A stretch of 64,000 bases of DNA from Varroa destructor (taxonomy: Eukaryota > Arthropoda > Arachnida > Mesostigmata > Varroidae), in NCBI RefSeq assembly GCF_002443255.2, contig NW_019211458.1:19113509-19177508 (forward strand), given 5' to 3'. How positions within the stretch are numbered: position 1 is the first letter of the stretch; the number at the start of each line of letters is the position of its first letter. The translations under genes and the position numbers were made by a program. The notes below the pieces were generated by a model. That model searched no databases and was not told where the DNA came from. It worked only from the letters and a program-made list of their open reading frames with translations. Below, one piece after another: positions 45,150 through 56,247 of the stretch.

Positions 45150-48100
45150 GAAAAAAACCTATTACGTAGCAAACGATAGTGAAGTATGGTACTTCGTTAA
45201 TATCCAACATTGAACAAACGCAAGGGATCATCATCACCAGGTTTGTCCACGCTACATAATGTGTAAATATTTCGTTCTCTTAAATACTAGTTGTCAACGT
45301 AACTTGCTTGCCCGTGTAAACGGCCACGCCATTCTCTGTGGACACTATAATATAATTAACAGATCCCTGTGACAGATAAATAAGCGAATCGCCGTTTATG
45401 CTTCTTTATAAAAGCAAATGCAAAAAGGGGTATGGCGCCGTATAAAATTAATGCGAAATGGGATCATACTAGTAAACTTGGTATAAACCTTGAAGAACCG
45501 GAATACTGCTAATTCTCAGAGCAGATCCAGATTGCCTGTCATAATTGTGCCCCAGTGTGCTTCCTTACAGAATTAAGTGTTGAGAATGCTCAGAGGCCAA
45601 ATGACATTCATATACACAAATATTTATATACGTAACTCATATGAAGAAATTGAATTGATAAGACCAGTTGTTGTTTCTCGATAAAAATAAAGCCTTTCAC
45701 CGGCGTGACTTACGCTACATGAGACGTAAATTACTTGCAGCCATTGATTGAGTCCATACCATTTGTGACCTGCTCAAACATCCTTAAAGTTTCCGTGTTT
45801 CAACCTTGTCGAACAGTGTGTCGAAGATTTGACGTCAACACAAACGAAACGTTCCTATGTACAGTTTCGTTTTATTCAAATTGGTTTATCTAGATTTAAT
45901 TAAATCGCTACAGATAGTTGAAGTAGGGGAAAGAAGTTACATTAAGTTAAAAAATCACTTACGTGTCGTCATACATGGGCACATGTTATATGATAGTTTA
46001 TGATTGTCGTTTTGGTAACTTAGATAATTTCATCGAGTAAATAAGTTCAATTAGCATCAAGCACCCAAACCACAAATCGTTCGGATCATGTTAACTTTTT
46101 TTTTGCAGGACAGCAACTGGAGGCAAACGTTGTGAATGATTTATCGTTGGGCCCAGTTGGATTGATCCTTATAGGTAGGGTGACCTCGCCATTGGCAAAG
46201 AGGCGCGCTGTAGTCTTTGATTTGATAAAGATCTCGAACTGTTCGCCAGCGTAAAGGTTAGGGGAAAGCGAACGTTGACGGATCTACGGAAAAAAGTGAA
46301 TTTTAGGATAGGTATTTAATAGTAGCAAGAGCAAAGATGTCATTTTGAATTTATCCAGTCTAAACAAAAACACAGATGTAGCAAATGCGAATTATCGGAC
46401 AAACAGGTTTTTTCATAATGGAGAAAAAGCTAGTGTTTTCAACACTCGTACGCTTCCATTTATTTAGTTGTTAATATAATACGCTTTGTTGGATTTCAGC
46501 AAAATGTATATGCTATCTACTACATCAAATTGGAAGGGATAAACCAAGTAAGTTAATGAAGCCAATATTTATAGTTTCTGCTACAAACCAGTGACAAATG
46601 TTATCTGTCAGTTGATGCACAGATGTGCATGACCGAACTCACTGCACTTTTAAAAACTACCCGTTGTCTTTCAGAAACCATTTTTGCCTGCACATTGCTG
46701 TGATCTGTATAACGCCAATAGTAGAATATTTATATCCTGCGCGTGTTTATCAGACGCAGTTTGGCTCTACGTGCGGTACGTTAAAGGCTGCAACGCACTA
46801 CGTTAATAAAGATAAGCCCAGGTGGACGAGCCGTGGTTTAAGAGTGTAACTGCAAAGTTCTATGGATATTGCGGCAACGTCTAAGGCCTTCATACTTAAA
46901 AGGTTTTGGGAGTGAAAAGGGGTGGTGGTGGTACCCCAATGAATAGCGGAGCTGTACGGTACGGCAGTCCGCGTCGCAACCTCTAGCAACTATCTGTGTC
47001 GTTAAAAGTTAGTTACAGCAGCACGTTAATAGCTTGCAAGACAATGATCTTCAACAAACGACGATTACATAGTTATTTTAGAAGATCTAAATGCCCCTTA
47101 CGCGTGCGATAGACATTGACTTTATCATTTTTTTTGCTAACAGACACTTCGCATCGATAATAGATTATGTTTTATGCACACAAACTAATAAATTGGTTGG
47201 AAGTTGGTTAGATGGATAGTTCTCGTCTACAAAGAAATCGATGACATCTTTCTAGGTTCTACGGATTTTCTACTTGTCCAGTTAAAAACTCATGAAGTGC
47301 GTTTTACTACTATTGTCTACCTGCTTTCTCTGACATATTGGGTGGATGTGTTCCTCGATGTAATCAAAATTCACACTCAAAGCCTCCTTAAGTCCAGAAC
47401 TATCTACAGTGATCTCGATATGAATTGTACGCTATTAGTCAGTAAAAAAAATACAGTGCCATATCACATCTAGAGAAATCTACATTCAACAGTGGGTTTT
47501 TTCCGACCAGTAGAATTTGAGACAACACATATATAAGCGTTATTTATGGGCTATTATAAACTTGTTAGGCCCTGCGTACGCTTAATTCTGATTTCGTTTA
47601 AGAATCCTCAAGATTGCTGAGTGGTTTTGGTGGGGAGGATGTTTTTAAGGACTCAAAACGTCTAGTCTATATTTATTCCGAAAGGTTGATAAGCGAAGTT
47701 GCATTGACTTTTGTTTAAACGTTCCCAGTGGGTCTGATACGAAAAGGTGCGATTTTTTAAATTGGTTCATAGGACGTTCATTCAGGAACGTGACATTTAG
47801 TTGAGGTAACTCAAGAATACATTTGTCGAGTGCAGGTTGTGGTTGACAGGGCATTTCAGAACGGCGGCTTATACTACTTCACTTTGGCACACGCAAAGTT
47901 CATGATTTCCTGGTAGAAAAATTGCATTACGATCCTCAAGCCGCTTTGTGGCACTCAGGGCTGAGAACCTTTGAGGCTTAGTTTAGAACTCACAGAAGGC
48001 AGAGGTGTGGAACTCTTCCCTCTAATGCCACAAAACTTGCCTTATTTTCTAAAAATGCAGCTTTGATTGTAGAGTTTTAGCTGAATTTGTTAGCTTTATT

Positions 48101-48850
48101 CGACTTGTGACTACCTGAGAGTGTCTTGGAAGCTCCCGATTAATTCTTTCAAATCTTATATTATAAAAATCAGTAAAATAAAGGTGAACACCGTAAGGCC
48201 AGCCTCATATGATCGAACAGAAAAAATTCGCTGAGACTGCATCTATAAAATGCGAGCTTTAAAGCTGGGTTCTGTTGTCGGTCGCAACGAAAACGGCTTT
48301 TGACTTCTTTTTTTGTAAGGTTCAAACGGACTGACGTCGTGGGAGACTTAAAAAGGACGGGAGAGAACACTTCCTTCAATCGCCAAGAGCAAATCGCGAT
48401 GAAAAATGGGCGTAACTATTGTTTGTGTTCTCACAACCTTTATTGTTATCATATGTTTCTTTTTAAGAGTTTGACCCCGTTTCTCGTCCACAACGGAAAG
48501 TCAAAAATCGATTGTATCTTTATCATATGTCTGCTCATACTTCTGTTTTTCGTTTGCCCAGATACGCCACCATTGTGTGAAGCACTTTCTACAGCGTAAT
48601 ATGTTAGCTATTATTTTTCAAACTATATTTTATCGTATTTGACTTTAGTCCGGTGCTTTCATAAGGCATTCTTAAGGAAATATTTAGTTAGTTGTAATAT
48701 TGCTTGCCTTGAGTTTTTCCCAGAAACGCAGAAGCTACGTAGATATCGTATCCAAGCTTGTCACATGGGGTCTACGCGTTGTCGCTTACTTATAAGCAGA
48801 TCGGAATCGATCGCTTCCACATATCCCGTTGCAGTTCGTCACCCATCGTT
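45150..48850. other. No supported gene
   Basis: AT-rich DNA with short frames on both strands (for example 47204-47473 plus, about 89 codons, and 48300-48599 plus, about 99 codons with a hydrophobic end). None has paired splice or start evidence. Confidence 0.4.
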
Positions 48851-48862
48851 CTCTGTTTTAAG

Positions 48863-48925
48863 AAAGACCTGACGTATCCGCAGCAGCGGCGGCGGCGGCG
48901 ATAGCATGAAGTTGAAGGAGCCAAC
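48863..48925 (+). CDS. Candidate first coding exon after a CGG repeat
   Basis: A pyrimidine-rich acceptor (TTCTCTGTTTTAAG) ends at 48862 and an AAC/GTGAGC donor has its GT at 48926-48927, giving a 63-base exon. A GGC repeat (48887-48900) is followed at once by an ATG (48906) and six codons, MKLKEP, plus two bases to the donor. The arrangement resembles the end of a 5' UTR plus the start codon. Too short to judge coding potential. Confidence 0.15.
48887..48900. repeat. GGC trinucleotide repeat
   Basis: About five GGC units, unusual in this moderately AT-rich window and typical of GC-rich 5' UTRs. Confidence 0.75.
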
Positions 48926-49054
48926 GTGAGCCGACGTCAACCAAGCCTATTATATCTTTAGGATGACTTTCCTCTCTGAGTCATACAGTTTTACAGGTTG
49001 CTTCGCTTCACATCACTTTCAAAGTGGCAAACTGCAGGGTAGAGCAGAAGTGGA

Positions 49055-49297
49055 GTGAAGCCTTCACCCGTTGCGGATGAAATTTTGCGCCAATTAAAAG
49101 CTATAGGAGAGGTACACGATGTTCGACGTCAGTACCGGTTTCATCAACGAACAGAAACTGACTCGTTGGCTTGTCTGGTTCAATCTATTGACGCTTCCCA
49201 CTTTATGCGATACCGAAAAAGCGGAGGGCACTTGGCCGGCCGACGCAATTTGCCATATGTTAGATCGCATTGTGCTGAGTTGAAGCCGAGTCGGTGA
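49055..49297 (+). CDS. Candidate exon with two competing frames
   Basis: Frame one, without an ATG, reads KPSPVADEILRQLKAIGEV and continues Arg/His-rich for 80 codons to TGA. Frame two starts at an ATG (49119) and reads MFDVSTGFINEQKLTRW, a hydrophobic stretch, then EKAEGTWPADAICHMLDR to TGA at 49283. The first part of frame one and the last part of frame two look most like protein, which suggests either a frameshifted relic or chance. GC content rises locally. No family is recognised. Confidence 0.16.
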   Translation: MKPSPVADEILRQLKAIGEVHDVRRQYRFHQRTETDSLACLVQSIDASHFMRYRKSGGHLAGRRNLPYVRSHCAELKPSR

Positions 49298-50000
49298 AAC
49301 CAAGCAGGTTGTGGAAACAGGCCAAAACGGAAGGAAACAAATAGGCTCTCACGGTTCACGGTGCATCGGGGGAACATATTCTATTGTACATTGCCCCTAT
49401 TCATCTATACTAGGTGTCCGTTTAGTTCATTTTCTAATTAGCAAAGAAAACACGTAACATATTAGGGTCCTGATGAATCTATTTTCGTTCGATGATGTCA
49501 ATGCATTTAGCATAGCCACAGAAGAGTTGTATGCTGCAACAAATTTTTCAATTCTACAATTTTTTGTTCTAAAGGAAAAACCTATGAAGTTTTTATTGTG
49601 GTTCTTGCTAATTTAGTAACCGCTCTACAAAACAGCCGTTCGTAGTCATTGCCAGAAATACAATTAGCGACCAGTGATATATCTCTTATAGACGCAGGGA
49701 CTGGCAAATTGTGTAATGAAAACCATACAGATAACGTTAATGTTTCTATTTTTCGTTCGACAAGCTCACCTAGAGTCTTTCCATATCCTAATGACATTCA
49801 GGCAGATGTCTCGTTTTATACTTTTATTCTGTATTCAAGTTAAATGTGGGCATGTGTCTAATATCCTGCATAACGCCTGCATCACTCAACAAAAATTCAA
49901 GATTCAGTACTATCAAATGAACAGGGAATCTTAATTGATATTGTTGACGCAATGCAGAGAAACACACGTATGCTTAGGACCCGGCCTATGTCCTGAACCG

Positions 50001-50002
<2 letters not shown>

Positions 50003-50045
<43 letters not shown>
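50003..50045. repeat. TA microsatellite, 43 bases
   Basis: Longest uninterrupted TA tract in the window, followed by GTATATC. Likely length-polymorphic. Confidence 0.9.
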
Positions 50046-50051
<6 letters not shown>

Positions 50052-50214
50052 CAGCTCTAGGTTGAGGAGATATATATAGTAGCATTCGTGGAATTAGGTG
50101 CTGGTCGGTGTTGAAGCACTAACAATGTCCTAGCAATAATATATGTTCCGCTTGAATAGTGTGATGATGTGACATCGAAAAATAATGATTCTCGACCTGG
50201 ACTGAAGCTCGTCT

Positions 50215-50238
50215 CCCATCCCATCCCATCCCATCCCA
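50215..50238. repeat. CCCAT pentanucleotide repeat
   Basis: Four CCCAT units plus CCCA. The minus strand has five GGG runs spaced by AT, a canonical G-quadruplex motif. Confidence 0.9.
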
Positions 50239-50320
50239 GCCCTTTCCGGGATCGTTCGAATGCCGCCATGATCGCCAAAGTGTTCCCAGCAACCGTTCAT
50301 GTGTGGTGTGACCGACTCAG

Positions 50321-50503
50321 GACGACATACGACATCTATCCGCCTCCGCGTCATTATCCTTGTATACGGAGACTATTCTATCAGCGTTGACAGGAACCAC
50401 CGCTGTTACGTTCCCTGGTATCGCAGCTGCTTTATTGTTGCTGCCCCTGGCGTCAAATAGCAACAACAACAGGCGAAAGTCGTCCTGCGGATCTAGCTGT
50501 TCA
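50321..50503 (+). CDS. Candidate internal exon with hydrophobic segment
   Basis: The acceptor ACCGACTCAG ends at 50320 and the donor TCA/GTAAGT has its GT at 50504-50505. Between them one frame is open for exactly 61 codons in phase zero at both ends. The peptide is Ser/Leu/Thr-rich, then has a TFPGIAAALLLLPLA hydrophobic segment and a polar Asn/Arg/Ser/Cys tail, part of it encoded by a CAA repeat. A leader or membrane segment is possible. The acceptor tract is weak. A competing plus-strand frame (50169-50390) overlaps the first half. Confidence 0.22.
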
Positions 50504-51659
50504 GTAAGTTAACATTGTCGTTTCGACGTGTCCCTCGCCGCGTCCGTCTCTCGTTTGATGATGGTACTACTGTTGCCCTAGCTGAGGGCACAGGTGAAGG
50601 TCGAGAAACGTCTCTCATGGGCTGAACCACGTAACCTCGTTATTACAATTTGGCCGAACCGTGTTATATGCATGCGTATCCAATTATGCGCGTATCGTTG
50701 TATCTACGGTCTTGTGCGGTCTTTCTGCTTTTTGCATTCAATGCAAGGAATTGGTTACGTCTATAGAAGTTGCATGGTCGTAGCCGATACGGATTTTTGT
50801 ACAAGGTACGCGAATTTGTGTGGAAATCGCAGTCCACAATATAGAATTCTAATAACTCCATGCCTATTTTTCCTTTTGTTGCGCTAATGATTTATTGTAG
50901 ACTGAAGTCTTCTTTTATTTACGTCTGAGACGCAGTCGCTGCTTATGTTTATGAGCTTTTGAACGATACTTAATATAGAATTTCAGTCAGAGCCACACGA
51001 CAAAATCGTATCCACGGCGTATGCACGACCCGGTAACATATTCCTAGCTAAAAAAGAAAAAACACGCAAAAAAATAGAAAAACTTATTTATTGCCGCCAG
51101 ATGTCTTTTGATAACATTCGTGCGCAAAGCTGCGTATCGATAGACATTAAAGCAAAAACGATAACCAAATTGCACATTAAAGGCCATTAATAAAAATAAC
51201 ATATTTTTCCTGATAATAGGAATACTAAAAACAAGCTTCAACATAAAAAAAACATAGCTATTTGACAAAATATGTGTGCATACATGCTTATATAAAATAG
51301 TATATTTATTGGTCGTGATAGTAAAACTCTGCACACAAAATAGAGTTGTTTACATTGCAAGCAGTTAAAACATTATATATAAACATGCATTTATATACCT
51401 TGATTGGCGCGTTTCATCTATATAAGTAAAAGGAAACGCATATAAGGTATTTTAGATTTTGAAAACTAGTAATCGCGCACAATGACGGGATGCAGGCAGA
51501 AGACATTTGTCAGAAGTTAGTTAAAAGTGTGCTCTAGCATTTTATATGTGTAATAGGTCAAGCCACGTATATTCAGAAATCATTTTTAATAGAAGTTACT
51601 ACATTGGTATATGACGACATTCGCGGTGATCTGTTATACATCCGTTATTTTTTAAATGA

Positions 51660-51692
51660 ATCGCAGAAAGCGATCTTTGTCCTTTCTGCGAT
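51660..51692. repeat. Hairpin with 11-base perfect arms
   Basis: ATCGCAGAAAG (51660-51670) pairs with CTTTCTGCGAT (51682-51692) across an 11-base loop. Stable stem in otherwise AT-rich DNA, no T run after it. Confidence 0.65.
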
Positions 51693-54600
51693 AACAGGAT
51701 ATAAATGAGACCCATCCGTGATAATTATTATTCGAAAATACTCTCAGTTTTATCTGTTTCCCTCCCTTATGCGCTCTGTCGTTGTATCCCCTTTTCGCCT
51801 CTACTCATTGGACGTTACGATCCACCGCGCTAAAATTGATTGTCTGATCTATCGGAAATAACCTAACTACTCAACAAAACAAAGAATCGCCGCCATCATG
51901 ACGCTATCCTGGCGGTTCGTTTCGTCCACCATCTGCGAACAACATTCTGGCAATGGCGAAATTTGGCCTAAAAGCGTCGGCTGGCACAGCTTAATCAACG
52001 TTAGCGGCTTGTAATATCGATCAATAAATCTTTTTTAGGGTGTTAGGTCAAATGAACATAGGAAAGGAGACATCATTGACACATATAGGGGCGCTCGATA
52101 TCTAATAATGATGAGTTTATCAAAATTTCAATTATCTTCCCTTCTGTAGGCTGGCCATTATAGCCGTATATTACATCTGTTATGTTTGCCAGGAGTTAAT
52201 CTGGTTCGGATTTATTGTTTCTTTCGACTCTTTCTTTGTACCGTTTCTGTGAGTATTTTTTTTTTGATTATTTTGACATGTAGAAGCATATGATAAGGAG
52301 ACTCTGGCGTATGGAAGCTCGTATCGTTATTCCCATCGTTATATAATACTGAGATTTAGTATCTAAGCTAACTTATTTCACTTGATTTATAATACATTTA
52401 CTAAATGGCAAAAATTGATCAGGTAAAAGTATTGGCAATAAATAAAAAAAATAAAAAATAAAAAGATGAAATGACCGAAGCATGCGGAAATTTAATGAAA
52501 TTCGTTGAAAATCAGTAGCAAGTATCGGGTACTTAGATGAACCACTTCTATCAAGCAAAGATTCAATTGAAAGCTACATTGAGCACGTCGAGACACATGC
52601 TATTAGATCTAAAGATAGTTACGGTATTTTTAACTAGATTTTGGTGATAGCAAACGACGCTCGGTGCGTGTAATGTTTTAAATAATTAAATCAAATATCC
52701 GTCATTGCCCGGCATAATACACCCATTCTCCTATCTAAGCAGTGATCTTTTTTTAACGAAATTTGCAAGCACAAATCAGAAATGATCAAACATTAGAGGC
52801 TCGTATGTCCCTTATAAATCCAACTCGACACATAAGTAAGTTCGGCAATTTTGGCAAGCTCGCGTGACCCTTACCATTGTCTTACTCCTGATTCCTTTCA
52901 ATAAATAAGGACGATCCGACCGAACAAAAAGAAGTATACGAAACCGTAATTAGCTAAACGGCGACCGCGATGGCAGAAAATTGAAGCTCTCCGAAGTACT
53001 TCTGTCGCTAAAATGGCTACCACACAACTGGCCAGTCTCACACCGCCTATTTTTCTCAACGGATATCAGACAGTAGCATCAATAGAATTCTGAAGAGACA
53101 TAGCAGCTAACAACGTAGTCGTTTTACGGTATTTAAATGCTGCGATCTCGTGGGAAGGCGAAGCGGCCTTTTCTCTAAATGTCCCTGTCCGAAATAAGGA
53201 AAGAAACGAAAGGCAACAATAGCTAGACAAACGAACGAAAGCCTGTTCTTAGGAATACGTCAAAAATTATCTAGTAGTATTTGCCTGGACGACGACAATC
53301 ACAACAGCATCCGACAGCATCGCATCCACCGTAACAAGCAAAGTGTACCTTGTTCTAAACGAGTTTTCCTCGCAATTCCACGACGAGCGGTTTCGCTGGA
53401 GATGAGGGGTGTTATATTAGAATTACAATTTACATTCACAGGTTGACACAAATGTTAATTCGTCGAAAATGAAGATAAAATGTAAAAGTAACTTTTAGCA
53501 AAAACAATTCGATATATTATTTGTTGAAATATCTTTCCGATCTAGTCCAATGAACGCGTGTTTGTTTTTTTTTTTGTCAAAAACACATTGAAGATATCTT
53601 CTTGCCGGATATTCAACATAATTACTTACATACACGGAATCCACTTACTAAGTTTTTATGGCTCTCAGTAGAATTTTATTGTCAGCCGACTATATATACA
53701 CGGGCCTAATTGGCAAACTAATCGTTTTTTATCGTAAGATGAATGCCGTCATTCAACCGTTTAAGGCTGATATTTTCCTATCAGGCCCATGACTTTGCTG
53801 GTTTGACGTGCTGAACGTCACGACAAAAACAATCTGTAAAATAAACCTAAACTGAAGTAATGTCTATATATACAACCTATAGTAGAAAAACACGCATCTT
53901 AGATAACTATTTTTTAGCGGTAATGACATTGTTATTATTACTATTGTTGTTACCGTAGTATGAAATGAGTGCAATATTTTGCCGTACACCTGATGCCCTA
54001 TAACTGTAATACACTTCCCGTCTTCCATGAAGATCTTCGGGTGGAAGCAGAACTGTCTTAATTTCAGAGTTCGTCCTAGTGTGATCAGGGCGAGATACTT
54101 ATAGTTCCTTCTAGCTGTAACGGCCTCTCTGAGAGTAGGTAAAAAATCAATAGTCTATAATAATGTACGGATAAACTCTTGACCCTATTTACTTTTCCGT
54201 ACAGTCAAGAAGGCGGGTTCGCACAAACGCCATCTATCCTTTTCGTCAAACGTTAGCCCATAGCAATGTTTAAGCGACTATTTCATAACTGGAATAGTTA
54301 TCTTGGGTTCGTATTTGACTTAAGAGGGTCTCCACTTAGGCCAGCACTGTTTTCTCTTAATTTTGACGTGTTACTGATATACGATTAATTTTGGAATAAA
54401 ATAATGTCGCCTTAGACAGTGCTAGTTCCCTATAAACTATTTCTATTCTAAAATTTCCATTATAGCCTTTCCTAAACTATCCGCTGTTCGGGGTCCTTGT
54501 TCTTTAGACACGTGGGTAAGGCCCACGCTGGCCAACGTAATCGATACATTGAGACGAAAAATACTCGACGTGACTGCAACGAATTAGCCTGAAAGCAACG

Positions 54601-55795
54601 GTGCCTCGACCGGTGGACGTAAGTATTTCATGGACGCACCCGAAATGCATAGACATGACTTTTTTTTCCCGTAAATTACGGTGTACATTCACGAAATCGA
54701 CAATTAATGTCAACAATCATTATTATAGTGTGTGAACTTAAGCGAATAACTGCAGGTTTCACTTGATTTTCTTTAATAGTAATATAATCAAGTGTTGAGT
54801 ATTCATTTTAATATGCGTTCGGTTCGCTATGGATGTAGCAGGAATCTTTATTATATCGTAGAAGCGATCCGAAGCGTGTAATTGGTTTCCTCTCCGCAAT
54901 GACCAACCGAGCAGAGAAAAATGCTATCTTGTATTGACAAGTGGCAAGGTTTTTGGGTAAATAAATGTTTGCGTAATATAAACGTTAAATATTGATCACT
55001 AGTTACCGTACGGACTCGGGCGGCGATACGTAAAATCAAAAACCGCAGTCAGCTACGGACGAGGTGTAAGGCCCACTGCACTTGTTTTCGTTGTGGGCAA
55101 TGAACTATAGAAAAATAAAACTAATCAATTGATTTTCAAGTGAAGTTGCCCGGATGTTAGCTAATAGCTATTGAAAAGTCCGATTATAGAATGATCACTT
55201 TCAGAGTTGTTGTGATGAACGAACTTTATTTTTTCGTGAGCAAGGAGTTGTTGTTTACAGATGAATCATCTTAACGATATTTTTATTATTTTTTTCTCCT
55301 CCTTGTAAAAGTTTGTATCCTTTGTGTTGTGGTTTGGTCGTTTTGAACAATGATTTGCAAAACTTTTTTCCTTCACTTCAAGTGGTTACGTCCTCAGTGT
55401 CGGTTTCTGACACTACGAACGCATACTTACCCCGTTCAGTGACCTTGTCGACGACGCTTGGATGATTCTTTGTATTCAACCCAAATTTTTTTGGCTAAAA
55501 AAGCCGTTTTAATTGAAAACGAGGAAATATCTAACACAAGTCCAAAAAAATGCAGGACTCTTTATTTTGTCCAAGAAGCGATCTTCTTACCTCCTGAGTA
55601 CAAAACGTGCTGGCGAAGCTTTATTGAAGCCGGCTCCCTTTTTATTTGCACTATAGGAATTAAATCTTTCAACAGAACTGTTATTGCTATGAGTGGTGAG
55701 CTCATTTTGCTTATTCCTTTTGCCTGCAGCTTTGATGTTCTTGTCTAAACAAAATTCCTCGCGTCATCTAAATCTCTTTTTCTCATAAATCTTTC

Positions 55796-55798
<3 letters not shown>

Positions 55799-55826
<28 letters not shown>
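55799..55826. repeat. CT microsatellite
   Basis: Fourteen CT units, pyrimidine on the plus strand. Confidence 0.9.
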
Positions 55827-56103
55827 ACGCTTATCATTATTATTCGTATAATAAAATCCGCAGACGACATCAAAGCATCATCCCATATGATGAATGATGA
55901 CCATTATACTTATTAGCTATATCCGACGGCTTGATAGGCCAGTAGCGGACGACTAAGGCAAATCGAAACATGCGGTCCTCTTTGTCGACTTCTTCGTGTT
56001 CGGCCGTCTCCTTCGTCGACGCCTTTGTCGCTGATAATGACAGCTGGCGTCGGTGGCTGTTACTAGCTGCGGTCCTGTGATATGTGGCAGACAGGGAGCT
56101 GAA

Positions 56104-56247
56104 TGTCTGGCAGTGATGAAACCGAGCTCCACTGAGCTGACCGATGGCATAATTTCGCACTTACGGAGCCTCAACGTCCGTATCATCGGTCCCCATCTCC
56201 ATCGCTATACCTACTTTACTACAGTGCGAGCCATGGTAATTTTCTAG
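56104..56247 (+). CDS. Weak candidate frame
   Basis: Part of a 64-codon plus-strand frame starting at 56053 with GTG; the first ATG gives MKPSSTELTDGIISHLRSLN and continues Arg/His/Tyr-rich to TAG. A CCATG/GTAATT donor-like site lies near its end. The minus strand is also open here for 77-96 codons. No family is recognised. Confidence 0.09.
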   Translation, partial: CLAVMKPSSTELTDGIISHLRSLNVRIIGPHLHRYTYFTTVRAMVIF

